64,000 nt of DNA, from the NCBI GenBank assembly GCA_902553555.1, contig CACDLE010000002.1, positions 40,886-104,885 of the forward strand. Direction: 5' to 3'. The notes under the pieces were generated by a model. That model was not told the DNA's origin. It did no database searches and saw only the letters and a list, made by a program, of their open reading frames with translations. Shown piece by piece: positions 12,121 to 20,499 of the stretch (its first letter is position 1; every line of letters begins with the position of its first letter). This DNA comes from an uncultured Pelagibacteraceae bacterium. GTDB lineage: Bacteria; Pseudomonadota; Alphaproteobacteria; Pelagibacterales; Pelagibacteraceae. A program made the position numbers and the translations under genes.

Positions 12121-12196
12121 TGGCAGGAGCGGAGGGAATCGAACCCACAGCCTCCGGTTTTGGAGACCGGCGCTCTACCAATTGAGCTACGCTCCT
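12121..12196 (-). tRNA. trnW: tRNA-Trp (CCA)
   Basis: On the minus strand a 76-base cloverleaf starts AGGAGCG and ends CGCTCCT, discriminator G and an encoded CCA. The anticodon stem CCGGT/ACCGG closes a loop ctCCAaa, giving anticodon CCA for tryptophan. The T-arm contains GGTTCGATTC. It lies between tuf and secE, a position common for tRNA-Trp in bacteria, and is probably processed from the same transcript. Confidence 0.97.
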
Positions 12197-12197
12197 A

Positions 12198-13388
12198 TTA
12201 TTTTATAATTTTAGTTACTACGCCAGCTCCTACTGTCTTACCACCTTCTCTAATAGCGAAATTTAAATTTTCACTCATAGCAATAGGTGTTATTAGTTTT
12301 ACAGTAAATTTACCGTCATCACCAGGCATCACCATCTCTGTGCCAGAGGGCAATGTAACTTCACCTGTAACGTCAGTTGTTCTAAAATAAAACTGTGGTC
12401 TATATTTTGTAAAAAAAGGTGTATGCCTTCCACCCTCTTCTTTTTTTAATATGTATGCTTGGCATTCAAACTCTGTGTGTGGTGTTACAGATCCTGGTTT
12501 AGCCAGAACTTGACCTCTCTCAACATCAGTCCTCTCTACACCTCTTAGTAAAGCGCCGATATTATCACCAGCTTCTCCACTATCTAAAAGTTTTCTAAAC
12601 ATTTCTACACCAGTACATACTGATTTTTTGGTATCTCTAATTCCAACAATCTCAATCTCCTCACCAACTTTTATAACACCTTGTTCTACCCTTCCTGTAA
12701 CTACTGTTCCTCTACCAGAAATGGAGAAAACATCTTCAACAGGCATTAAAAAAGGTTTATCTTTTGGTCTGTCCGGTTGAGGGATAGTTTCATCAACGGC
12801 TTTCATCAATTCCATAATTGCATTTTTTCCTGTTGCTTCATCTTTGCCCTCTACAGCGTTTAAGGCTGAACCTTTGATAATAGGAATTTTATCTCCAGGG
12901 AATTTATAAGACGTTAAAAGTTCTCTAATTTCTTCTTCAACCAAATCAACGAGTTCTTTATCTTTTACTGTGTCAATCTTGTTTAAGAATACTACAATCG
13001 CAGGAACGCCTACTTGACGAGCAAGCAAGATATGTTCTCTTGTTTGTGGCATAGGTCCATCAGCAGCGTTAACTACTAAAATTGCTCCGTCCATTTGCGC
13101 AGCACCTGTTATCATATTTTTTACATAGTCGGCATGACCTGGACAATCAACGTGAGCGTAATGTCTTTTGGCTGTTTCATATTCAACATGGGCAGTAGAA
13201 ATAGTTATACCTCTCTCTTTTTCCTCAGGTGCTTTATCTATTTGGTCGTAAGCGACAAATTTTGCGCCACCTGCTTCAGCTAATACTTTTGTAATTGCAG
13301 CAGTTAAAGTTGTTTTACCATGATCAACGTGTCCGATTGTACCAATGTTACAATGCGGTTTGCTTCTATTAAATTTTTCTTTCGACAT
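12198..13388 (-). CDS. tuf: Elongation factor Tu
   Basis: This 396-residue GTPase delivers aminoacyl-tRNA to the ribosome. The P-loop GHVDHGKT (residues 19-26), the G2 region with RGITIS, DCPGH (G3), NKID (G4) and SAL (G5) are all intact, and the beta-barrel domains 2 and 3 follow ([20 protein letters not shown]). It is bounded by tRNA-Gly upstream and tRNA-Trp one base downstream, so tRNA processing probably cuts the mRNA on both sides. Only one tuf copy is visible here. Confidence 0.99.
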   Translation of the reverse strand: MSKEKFNRSKPHCNIGTIGHVDHGKTTLTAAITKVLAEAGGAKFVAYDQIDKAPEEKERGITISTAHVEYETAKRHYAHVDCPGHADYVKNMITGAAQMDGAILVVNAADGPMPQTREHILLARQVGVPAIVVFLNKIDTVKDKELVDLVEEEIRELLTSYKFPGDKIPIIKGSALNAVEGKDEATGKNAIMELMKAVDETIPQPDRPKDKPFLMPVEDVFSISGRGTVVTGRVEQGVIKVGEEIEIVGIRDTKKSVCTGVEMFRKLLDSGEAGDNIGALLRGVERTDVERGQVLAKPGSVTPHTEFECQAYILKKEEGGRHTPFFTKYRPQFYFRTTDVTGEVTLPSGTEMVMPGDDGKFTVKLITPIAMSENLNFAIREGGKTVGAGVVTKIIK

Positions 13389-13419
13389 TTTATTTCCTCT
13401 TTTTTTTAATATTTTGTTT

Positions 13420-13493
13420 TGGAGCGGGTAAAGGGAATCGAACCCTTACATCCAGCTTGGAAGGCTAGCGTTCTACCATTGAACTACACCCGC
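13420..13493 (-). tRNA. trnG: tRNA-Gly (TCC)
   Basis: The minus strand folds into a 74-base cloverleaf with acceptor GCGGGTG/TACCCGC, discriminator T and encoded CCA. The anticodon loop cTTCCAa closed by the AGC..GCT stem gives anticodon TCC for glycine. The T-arm reads GGGTTCGATTCCC. It lies between tRNA-Tyr and tuf, the classical tRNA-tuf arrangement. Confidence 0.96.
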
Positions 13494-13536
13494 TTAAACC
13501 AAACTTTTCGCTCAATGTTGTAAAAGTTTTAAAGTT

Positions 13537-13622
13537 TGGTGGAGGGGGAAAGATTCGAACTTTCGAAGGCCGAAGCCAACGGGTTTACAGCCCGCCCCAT
13601 TTGACCGCTTTGGTACCCCTCC
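13537..13622 (-). tRNA. trnY: tRNA-Tyr (GTA)
   Basis: The minus strand gives an 86-base class II tRNA with acceptor GGAGGGG, a long variable arm and an encoded CCA. The anticodon loop in CGGGCTGTAAACCCG reads GTA for tyrosine. It is the first gene of the tRNA-Tyr/tRNA-Gly/tuf/tRNA-Trp/secE transcript. Its 5' leader is complementary to its own 5' half, described as a separate repeat. Confidence 0.96.
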
Positions 13623-13637
13623 AATATGGGTACCAAA
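13609..13637. repeat. 10-bp inverted repeat across the 5' end of tRNA-Tyr
   Basis: TTTGGTACCC (13609-13618) and GGGTACCAAA (13628-13637) form a perfect inverted repeat with a 9-base spacer. The left arm lies inside tRNA-Tyr, covering acceptor and D-arm bases, and the right arm lies in the leader. In the precursor the leader could pair with the tRNA 5' half and compete with the mature fold. Whether this matters for processing is inference. Confidence 0.7.
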
Positions 13638-13650
13638 TAACTTAAAAACC

Positions 13651-13677
13651 ATTATACAACAAGGGTTTTATAGTCGA
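13651..13677 (-). promoter_or_regulatory. Candidate promoter of the tRNA-Tyr/tuf transcript
   Basis: A perfect minus-strand TATAAT (13651-13656) lies 28 bases upstream of the 5' end of tRNA-Tyr. A weak -35 candidate TCGACT (13672-13677) is 15 bases further up. The location at the head of the tRNA-tuf-secE-nusG block is what one expects for a strong stable-RNA promoter. The -35 match is poor, so the exact element is uncertain. Confidence 0.55.
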
Positions 13678-13747
13678 GAGATAAAATAATTGCAATAAAT
13701 GATTTATTTTTTATTAGACGATTTATCTGTTAAAAAGGGCTATTTTT

Positions 13748-14488
13748 ATGGAAAAATCAACATTTTTAATTATTGGAAAACATGCGGTGGTAGAAGCGCT
13801 GAAAAACTCAAGAAGAAAAGTAACCAAAATATACATTAATGAGCATGTTCATAAGGAAATTAATAGGTCTAATCAACCTAAAAATATTTTTCAAAAAACT
13901 AAGGTAATTTTTAAAAGTAAAAAAGAACTAGATAATCTTTGTGGTAGAGACCAAATCAATCATCAAGGTATTGTAGGTGAAGTTTTAGAATTAGATAATA
14001 ATTCACTTAAATCAGATTTAGAATTTTTAAATAAAGAAAATATAAATTTTTTAGCACTAGAGAATATATCTGATCCAAGAAATCTTGGTTCAATAATAAG
14101 ATCAGCTGCATCCTTTAATATTGATGGAATAATAGTAAACGAAAGAAAATTTCCAAATAAAAGTAAATTACTGTACAAAGCTGCAAGCGGTGCAATGGAA
14201 CATATCAATATTTATAGGTTATCTAATATTAAAGTAGCTTTTAATTTATTAAAAAAAAAAGGTTTTTGGATAAGCGCATTTAGCTCTCATGCGGAAAAGA
14301 ATTTTACAACGAACAATTGGAAAGGTAAAAATATATTATTATTTGGTTCGGAGGGAAAAGGTTTAAAAAAAAATACTAAAGAAAAAGCAGATTTTTATTA
14401 TAAAATTAATATTAAAAATATTGAAAGCTTAAATGTTTCAAACTCAGTATCAATTGTTTGTCATTTTATTAATGAAAAAATAAGCTAA
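13748..14488 (+). CDS. rlmB: 23S rRNA (guanosine-2'-O-)-methyltransferase, SpoU/TrmH family
   Basis: This 246-residue protein is an RlmB-type ribose methyltransferase, expected to methylate G2251 in the 23S P loop using SAM. An N-terminal substrate-binding domain (IIGKHAVVEALKN) is followed by the trefoil-knot catalytic domain with motif 1 NLGSIIRSAASF, motif 2 LLFGSEGKGL and motif 3 IESLNVSNSVSIVCH. It is divergent from the tRNA-tuf block and ends 90 bases before tRNA-Thr. The family cannot always be split by sequence into RlmB versus tRNA methylases; the TIGR00186-like layout favours RlmB. Confidence 0.88.
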   Translation: MEKSTFLIIGKHAVVEALKNSRRKVTKIYINEHVHKEINRSNQPKNIFQKTKVIFKSKKELDNLCGRDQINHQGIVGEVLELDNNSLKSDLEFLNKENINFLALENISDPRNLGSIIRSAASFNIDGIIVNERKFPNKSKLLYKAASGAMEHINIYRLSNIKVAFNLLKKKGFWISAFSSHAEKNFTTNNWKGKNILLFGSEGKGLKKNTKEKADFYYKINIKNIESLNVSNSVSIVCHFINEKIS

Positions 14489-14541
14489 AAAAATTTAAAG
14501 TATGTATATTTGGCCGTACTAACTTCAGTTAATTAAATTTC

Positions 14542-14570
14542 TTGAATTATAAATAAAATTATCATAAAAG
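14542..14570 (+). promoter_or_regulatory. Candidate promoter for tRNA-Thr
   Basis: TTGAAT at 14542-14547 is followed after 17 bases by TAAAAG at 14565-14570. Transcription would start within a few bases of the tRNA 5' end at 14579. The surrounding gap 14489-14578 holds nothing else recognisable. The -10 match is weak. Confidence 0.35.
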
Positions 14571-14578
14571 TTTGTCAG

Positions 14579-14654
14579 GCCCTCATAGCTCAATTGGTAG
14601 AGCAATTGATTTGTAATCAATAGGTTCGCGGTTCGAGTCCGTGTGAGGGCACCA
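14579..14654 (+). tRNA. trnT: tRNA-Thr (TGT)
   Basis: A 76-base cloverleaf has acceptor GCCCTCA/TGAGGGC, discriminator A and encoded CCA. The anticodon arm TTGATTTGTAATCAA gives anticodon TGT for threonine, and the T-arm contains GGTTCGAGTCC. Its 3' end is only 4 bases from the stop codon of the first glycosyltransferase gene of the polysaccharide island. The tRNA therefore marks the island boundary. Confidence 0.97.
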
Positions 14655-14658
14655 ATTA

Positions 14659-15741
14659 CTAGGATTTAATAAATATTTCAGATAATTGTTTTTTAAAGTT
14701 TTGTCTTTCTAGTAAAGTTTTTTTTTGATATCTTTTATATAATTTTATTTCTTTCTTATAATTTTTAAAAATTAATTCAATTAACTTACTAATCTTCTTT
14801 ATATTTTCATTATTTTCATTAAATTTAAATTTTTTTGGTATAGGAATATCATGTATATTTTTAGCACTACCTTTTAGATTCGTAATAACGCAATTATTAA
14901 ACAAGACGGCTTCTCTAGGCATTTTATCTTTTCCTGGATGATAACCAAAATCTAAATAAATTTTTGTTTTTTTAAATATGTTTATAACTTGATTTGCGCT
15001 CATGTTTTTAAGTGCAATAAATTTAAATTTTAAAACTTTTTTTATTTCATTGATAAATTTGTTACTTTTGTGAGAATAACATATTTCATTTTTTTTCTTT
15101 ACTTTTTCTTTACACTTTTTTAAGACCATATCACTTTGATAATCATATAATTTTTTTATATTTTTGAATTTATCTTTAAAATAATCAAAAGCGTATTGCG
15201 ACTGCATCAAATGTAAGTGTGCTTGATCTACTTCTTTTTGTTTATGATATTTTGTAAAATTATAAATATATTTTAAATAATCATGGTAAGTTAGTATACC
15301 AAAGTAAAATTTAGTTATTCTATTAAATAGAGAGATAAAATTGTAAGGTATTTTAATTAAAGATCTTAAGAATTTTGAATTATCTTCTCTAAATTTAAAA
15401 CTAAAAAAATTATCAACGCTTAACCACCAAATGACTTTATTAATTTTTTTATACCTTAAGGCATATTTAAGATAACAAAATTGTTCTGGTAATATCAGAA
15501 TATTATTGTTGTTATCTTCAACAAACTTGGAATAATTTGTCTTATATTTTAAAAAATTTTTGTGAACAGGTTTTTCAACTTCGGTTGGCAAGTAAACCAT
15601 ATAAGTTTTTGCCTTGAACACTTTTTTTAAATGAAATGCTAGCTGATGTAAACATTCTGGCCCTCCTGTAAATGTGTTTGCAGGTGCTAAAATAAAAATT
15701 TTGGTTTTATTATTAATAATTAATTTTTTGGCTTTAGACAT
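14659..15741 (-). CDS. Putative GT4-like glycosyltransferase (divergent)
   Basis: This 360-residue protein is a probable cytoplasmic glycosyltransferase. The N-terminus shows a Rossmann-like strand and glycine turn (IFILAPANTFTGGPECLHQLA), as in GT-B enzymes. The C-terminal half has YLDFGYHPGKDKMPREAVLF, similar in layout to the GT4 donor-site region where a small/acidic motif precedes R-E-A. The middle is Lys/Asn-rich and poorly conserved. It follows the GT2 gene by 7 bases on the same strand and ends at tRNA-Thr. The donor and acceptor sugars cannot be read from the sequence. An alternative is a non-catalytic GT-fold protein. Confidence 0.6.
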   Translation of the reverse strand: MSKAKKLIINNKTKIFILAPANTFTGGPECLHQLAFHLKKVFKAKTYMVYLPTEVEKPVHKNFLKYKTNYSKFVEDNNNNILILPEQFCYLKYALRYKKINKVIWWLSVDNFFSFKFREDNSKFLRSLIKIPYNFISLFNRITKFYFGILTYHDYLKYIYNFTKYHKQKEVDQAHLHLMQSQYAFDYFKDKFKNIKKLYDYQSDMVLKKCKEKVKKKNEICYSHKSNKFINEIKKVLKFKFIALKNMSANQVINIFKKTKIYLDFGYHPGKDKMPREAVLFNNCVITNLKGSAKNIHDIPIPKKFKFNENNENIKKISKLIELIFKNYKKEIKLYKRYQKKTLLERQNFKKQLSEIFIKS

Positions 15742-15748
15742 TTATAAT

Positions 15749-16504
15749 TTATTTCCAGCCATAATTTTTTAATGAACTTAAGCTAATTGATAGAACTGAT
15801 TTTATATTTTGTAAAAAATTCAAATTGTTCCCTTTTTTATTAATAATCCATAAATTTAACAAATTCTCTAATTTGCTTGAAGACCTATTTGATTTATTTA
15901 TTCTATAATAAGTAAAAGTGTTATTTATTTTGAAGGATGTAATCCCTTTTCTTAAAATATCACATTTAAAAAGAAAATCCTCATGCTTGTAATCTTTAAA
16001 TTTAATTTCATCAATTATTTTTCTTTTTAGAATAATTGAGGATGTACTCATGGTAGAATTTTTCAAAAAATTCTTTAAATCATAAAAAATAGGAAGACTG
16101 GTAGTTTTTAACTTGTCAAAATTTTCATTAAAAAAAAACTTAAAATCTGTATAAGTAAAATCGTTATCATTTTTTAACATATTGGTAATTTGGATCTGCA
16201 GTTTATCTATAGGCCAAAAATCATCTGAGTCTAAAAAGGCTATAAGTTCTGACGATGATTTTTCTATACCTAAGTTCCGGCAAAAAGCTGGACCATGATT
16301 AGACTCTAAATACGTAATACTTATTCTTGGATCATTCTTAAATTTATTTAAAATTTCTTTTGAATTATCGTTAGAAAAATCGTCTACTAAATAAATCTTC
16401 CAGTTTTTATAAGTTTGTTTTAGAACGGAATCTAGACATTCATTAAGATATTTAGCTTTATTATAATTAGGAATTATTATATCTATAGATGGTGAGTAAA
16501 TCAT
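15749..16504 (-). CDS. GT2 family glycosyltransferase
   Basis: This 251-residue protein has the GT-A fold of family 2. It begins SIDIIIPNYNKAKYLNECLDSVL, followed by the nucleotide-binding YLVDDFSNDNS segment, the NHGPAFCRNLGI block and the metal-binding LDSDDFW. No membrane segment is visible, so it should act at the cytoplasmic face on lipid-linked or lipid A-core acceptors. It heads the two-gene minus-strand pair of the island and is divergent, by 31 bases, from the 94-aa gene. Confidence 0.85.
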   Translation of the reverse strand: MIYSPSIDIIIPNYNKAKYLNECLDSVLKQTYKNWKIYLVDDFSNDNSKEILNKFKNDPRISITYLESNHGPAFCRNLGIEKSSSELIAFLDSDDFWPIDKLQIQITNMLKNDNDFTYTDFKFFFNENFDKLKTTSLPIFYDLKNFLKNSTMSTSSIILKRKIIDEIKFKDYKHEDFLFKCDILRKGITSFKINNTFTYYRINKSNRSSSKLENLLNLWIINKKGNNLNFLQNIKSVLSISLSSLKNYGWK

Positions 16505-16535
16505 TACAATTTTTGACTAACTTAATTATTATAAC

Positions 16536-16820
16536 ATGAAATCTGAAGGCAGCTTAAAAATTTTTTTTGTTAAACTAATTTCAATAACATTTGCTATTAT
16601 AGTAGTACTTAATGTGTTTTATAACATTTTTTTAGCTGATAAATTGAAGTTTATAAACGATTTGAGCAAAATGGATAAAAGTACTGCCGAGATGATTAAA
16701 AACAAAATAAGATCTGAGTTACGAAGCGGACTTGAGAAAGATAAAATTTTAACTGATGAGGACGCAAAATTAATCAAACAATTCTTAGATAAGATTTCAT
16801 CAGAACTAAGAGCAAGATAG
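16536..16820 (+). CDS. Small membrane-anchored protein of unknown function
   Basis: This 94-residue protein has one hydrophobic segment near residues 8-34 (IFFVKLISITFAIIVVLNVFYNIFLA) and then a charged, probably helical tail with several Lys/Glu repeats. I recognise no family. It ends directly against the TTG start of the downstream polytopic gene and is probably translated with it, so an accessory role in polysaccharide assembly is an inference from position. Confidence 0.75.
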   Translation: MKSEGSLKIFFVKLISITFAIIVVLNVFYNIFLADKLKFINDLSKMDKSTAEMIKNKIRSELRSGLEKDKILTDEDAKLIKQFLDKISSELRAR

Positions 16821-18380
16821 TTGAGAAATATCCTACAATTATTGTCTAGAAATGAGTCAAAACTAAAATATATTGTAGTTTTATTTTCTTTTTATTGTGC
16901 AATTATCGTTGGTCAATCATGGGACGAGGGGTATTACAAAATTATAGGAAAAATTAATTTAGATTATCTTTTGTCTTTTGGATCTATTAATGAAGAATTT
17001 TACGGTAAGTATAGATATTCAACTATCTACTGGACCTTCTCAAGTTTATTAAGTCAATTTTTTCCTAAAGAATATAACGTAGAAGCTCATCATATAATTA
17101 ATACAGTTTTTGGTTTATTCTCTATACTTGGATTATACAAAATTGTTAAAAAACTTTTTAACAAAAATATCGGAAAAATTTCATGTGTTTTTTTGTTTTT
17201 TACTCCAACTTTTTTCGGACATTTAGCTATTAATAGTAAAGATACGATAATGGCGTCGGTACATTTATGGATTTCCTATTATTTAATTAAATACATATTT
17301 AAGAATTTAAATTTTAAAAAAAGATTGTCTTTAATACTAAAAGTCTCTTTATTATCAGCTATTGGTACTGGGATACAATTGGTTTTTTTAGGATCAATGT
17401 TACCTTTTTTTTTATTTTTTTTAATTGCTTGTCTTTATTTCGGTAAGTTCAAAAAGGATCTTTATATAGACATTATATTATATCTTATTATTTTTTATTT
17501 AATTTTAATTCTTTTCTGGGTTGATGTGCATAGTAATATATTTGTTCTACCTTATGAATTTTTTTTAAATGCCATGAGTTTAGAGACTGGTTGGCCATTT
17601 AATCTGTATAATGGAAAATATTTTTTTTCTAACACCGCACCGATTAATTATATTTTATCAAATTTATATTATAAATTACCCGAGTTTACCTTATACTTAT
17701 ACCTTATAGCTATACCTATTATGATTATTAAAAGAAATGAGCTAAAAAGCTATTTCAGTTTTTTTAAATTTAAAATATTTTTAGTAATTTCAATTTTAAT
17801 TTACCCTAATATCATAATGCTATTTATACCTTATGCTATATATGATGGTCTTAGACTTTTTTTATGGTTTATTCCCTACCTGACAATAATTCCTTCGATA
17901 TGTTTGTATTTTTTATACAAAAATCAGAAAAAAATCATTTTTAATATTCATATTTATCTAATTTCAATATTATTTTTATATCATTTAATTATATTTTTTT
18001 CTATTACACCATATCAATATACGTACCTAAATATTTTAAGTGGAAAAAAAATCGAACAGTATAAAAAGTTTGAAAATGATTATTGGTCTACCAGCTTAAA
18101 AGAACTTATATTGAACTCTAATTTAGATCAAAAAAAGACAATTAAATTTTCTTCTTGTGGGATAAACCATCGAATAGCTATCAAATACATGAGCAAAAAA
18201 TATCCAAAAGCTCTATACACTGAATTAAATAAAGCAGATTATCTTATATTAACTAATAGAACACTATATTCTGATAAAAAAAAAGAAATTACAAATTGTT
18301 TTGATGAATTCACATTTAAGAATATAAGTGCAGTATCGAGAAATGGAAATATTTTATCAGCGATAAAAAAAATTGAATAA
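16821..18380 (+). CDS. Polytopic GT-C-like membrane glycosyltransferase (putative)
   Basis: This 519-residue protein has about ten hydrophobic segments and a soluble C-terminal tail of roughly 110 residues. The first external loop carries SWDEGYY and a later one NSKDTIMA, resembling the acidic motifs of PMT/ArnT-type enzymes that use polyprenyl-phosphate sugars. The only plausible starts are TTG codons. The one at 16821 abuts the preceding TAG, which suggests coupling. The stop overlaps the glf start (TAATG). Family membership is inferred from topology and motif placement rather than firm homology. Confidence 0.6.
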   Translation: MRNILQLLSRNESKLKYIVVLFSFYCAIIVGQSWDEGYYKIIGKINLDYLLSFGSINEEFYGKYRYSTIYWTFSSLLSQFFPKEYNVEAHHIINTVFGLFSILGLYKIVKKLFNKNIGKISCVFLFFTPTFFGHLAINSKDTIMASVHLWISYYLIKYIFKNLNFKKRLSLILKVSLLSAIGTGIQLVFLGSMLPFFLFFLIACLYFGKFKKDLYIDIILYLIIFYLILILFWVDVHSNIFVLPYEFFLNAMSLETGWPFNLYNGKYFFSNTAPINYILSNLYYKLPEFTLYLYLIAIPIMIIKRNELKSYFSFFKFKIFLVISILIYPNIIMLFIPYAIYDGLRLFLWFIPYLTIIPSICLYFLYKNQKKIIFNIHIYLISILFLYHLIIFFSITPYQYTYLNILSGKKIEQYKKFENDYWSTSLKELILNSNLDQKKTIKFSSCGINHRIAIKYMSKKYPKALYTELNKADYLILTNRTLYSDKKKEITNCFDEFTFKNISAVSRNGNILSAIKKIE

Positions 18381-19516
18381 TGAATATTAAAAAGATTAAA
18401 AATAAAAGACCAGACCTTTTAATTGTTGGCGCTGGTCCTGTTGGCTGTGTAATTGCAGAACGAGCAGCAAAAATAAAAAAATGGACTTCATTAGTAATTG
18501 ATAAAAGAAATCATATAGCTGGCAATTGTTACGATGAAGAAAATAAATGGGGAATTAGAGTGCATAAATACGGGCCTCATTACATGAGATTTAAAAAAAG
18601 AAAAATTTTTAATTATGTAAGTAAATTTACAAAATGGATTAAAGGTAATTATATAGTTAAGACAAATATCAAGGGCAAATTATATCCCATTCCAATAAAT
18701 CTAACAACGATTGAAAAATTTTTTAAAAAAAAATTTAAAAATCCAAATGAAGCAAAAAAATTTATCAATGATTTAAAAATAAAAAAGAAAAAAATTCAAA
18801 ACAGTGAGGACTTCATTTTAGCTAATTTAGGTAAAGAAATTTATGAAAATTTTTACAAAAATTACACTATTAAACAATGGGGTATACACCCAAAAAATTT
18901 AAATAAAAGTGTTGTTGGCAGATTGCCAATTAGATATAACCGCGACCCATATTATGTAAACCAAAAATTAAAAGTTATGCCCAAAAAAGGATACACAAAT
19001 TTATTTAAAAATATGTTAAGCGATCAAAAAATTGAAATTTGTTTGAACACTTCTTATGAATTGTTAAAAAAAAAAATTCGACCAAAAGTTGCAACAATAT
19101 ACACTGGCCCTCCAGATGTTTTTTTCAATTTTAAATACGGTAAGTTAGATTGGAGATCACTTGAGTTTAAATTCAACACTTTGAAGAGAAATAAAATTCA
19201 GGAATGTGTTCAAATTAATTTCCCCAATGACTATAAATATACCAGAAAAGTTGAAATAAAACATGTTACAAAACAAAAATCAAAATATTCAACGGTCTCT
19301 TATGAGTTTCCAAAGTCCTCTGGTGATCCATACTATCCAATCAATAACAAAAAAAACATTAAATTATTTGCTAAATACAAATCTCTAATAAAAAAATTAG
19401 AAAAAAAAAATATCTATTTTGAAGGTAGACTGGCAAATTATAAATACCTAAATATGGATGAGGTTATTGAATGTGCTCTTAAACTTTTCAAAAAACTTAA
19501 ACTAAAATATAAATAA
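18380..19516 (+). CDS. glf: UDP-galactopyranose mutase
   Basis: This 378-residue flavoenzyme interconverts UDP-galactopyranose and UDP-galactofuranose. The N-terminal FAD-binding motif LLIVGAGPVGCVIAERA is followed by the family signature RNHIAGNCYDE and by HKYGPHYMRF. Further on, YENFYKNYTIKQWG and the LPIRYNRDPYYV region match the family's substrate site. The C-terminal half is unusually Lys/Asn-rich, as are its neighbours. It is coupled to the upstream membrane gene and followed 2 bases later by galE. Together they can convert UDP-glucose to UDP-galactofuranose. Confidence 0.88.
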   Translation: MNIKKIKNKRPDLLIVGAGPVGCVIAERAAKIKKWTSLVIDKRNHIAGNCYDEENKWGIRVHKYGPHYMRFKKRKIFNYVSKFTKWIKGNYIVKTNIKGKLYPIPINLTTIEKFFKKKFKNPNEAKKFINDLKIKKKKIQNSEDFILANLGKEIYENFYKNYTIKQWGIHPKNLNKSVVGRLPIRYNRDPYYVNQKLKVMPKKGYTNLFKNMLSDQKIEICLNTSYELLKKKIRPKVATIYTGPPDVFFNFKYGKLDWRSLEFKFNTLKRNKIQECVQINFPNDYKYTRKVEIKHVTKQKSKYSTVSYEFPKSSGDPYYPINNKKNIKLFAKYKSLIKKLEKKNIYFEGRLANYKYLNMDEVIECALKLFKKLKLKYK

Positions 19517-19518
19517 TT

Positions 19519-20499
19519 ATGAAAAAAATTTTAGTCACAGGTGGTGCAGGTTATATTGGAAGTCATATTGTCGAACAATTAGTAAAACTGAAAAAAAAAG
19601 TAATTATCATAGACAATCTGTCGACTGGTCATAAAAAACTTATCAACAAAAAAGCTTTATTTTTCAATTGTGATATTAAAAATTTCAAAAAATTAAATAA
19701 GATTATAAGTAAATATCATTTTGACTCGATCTTCCATCTCGCTGCTTGCTTGAGTGTTGAAGAAGCTGAAAAAAAACCAACCAAATATTATAATAATAAT
19801 GTAATCGGTACAAAAAATATAATAAATGTTTGTAAAAAAAACCAAATAAAAAATTTAATTTTCTCTTCAAGTTGCGCCGTTTATAAAGATAAAATTCAAC
19901 AAGTAAATGAGAAGTCCAAATTAAAACCTAAAGGAATATATGGTAATTCTAAATTTTTAGCAGAAAAATTAATAATTAAGGAGCTCCACAAAACCAAAAT
20001 AAAATACGCAATTTTAAGATATTTTAACGTAGCTGGAGCAAGTGAAAGTGGAAAAATTGGTCAAATTACACGGGGTGACCAATTGTTTAAAAATCTTTCA
20101 TTGGCCTCCATAAAAAAGAAGCCAAAAATTTATATTTATGGAAACAATTACAAAACGAAAGATAAAACCTGTGTAAGAGATTACATACATGTTTCAGATA
20201 TAGCAAAAATACATTTATTAACGTTATCAAGAATAAAAAAATTAAAAAAATCAATAATATTGAATTGTGGCTATGGAAAAGGGGTTTCTGTTTTAGAGGC
20301 TGTAAATGAATTCCAAAATCAAATAAAAAAAAACATTCTTGTTAAATACAAAAAAAGAAGAAAAGGCGATATGGAAAAAATTATCTCTAATAATTCAAGA
20401 ATAAAGAATTTCTTAAAATGGTCTCCACCTAAAAATCCTCTAAGACTTATAGTTAAAAGTTGTATAAATTGGGAAAAAAAAATCTCTAAACAATACTAA
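19519..20499 (+). CDS. galE: UDP-glucose 4-epimerase
   Basis: This 326-residue protein is an extended short-chain dehydrogenase. The NAD site is VTGGAGYIGSHIVEQL, the substrate-linked FSSSCAVY block supplies the catalytic Ser, and YGNSKFLAEK supplies the Tyr-x3-Lys pair. RYFNVAGA is the family substrate block. UDP-glucose/galactose specificity is inferred from the close GalE pattern and from the adjacent mutase; a UDP-GlcNAc or UDP-xylose epimerase is possible. The 3' end overlaps the end of trkA on the opposite strand by 14 bases. Confidence 0.85.
   Translation: MKKILVTGGAGYIGSHIVEQLVKLKKKVIIIDNLSTGHKKLINKKALFFNCDIKNFKKLNKIISKYHFDSIFHLAACLSVEEAEKKPTKYYNNNVIGTKNIINVCKKNQIKNLIFSSSCAVYKDKIQQVNEKSKLKPKGIYGNSKFLAEKLIIKELHKTKIKYAILRYFNVAGASESGKIGQITRGDQLFKNLSLASIKKKPKIYIYGNNYKTKDKTCVRDYIHVSDIAKIHLLTLSRIKKLKKSIILNCGYGKGVSVLEAVNEFQNQIKKNILVKYKKRRKGDMEKIISNNSRIKNFLKWSPPKNPLRLIVKSCINWEKKISKQY

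Noticed and set aside
14579..14654. tRNA-Thr as a phage attachment site for the polysaccharide island
   Set aside because: I found no second copy of the tRNA 3' end and no integrase, so only proximity supports it.
16501..16535. TTGACT promoter for the 94-aa gene
   Set aside because: No -10 element lies at a workable distance before the ATG.
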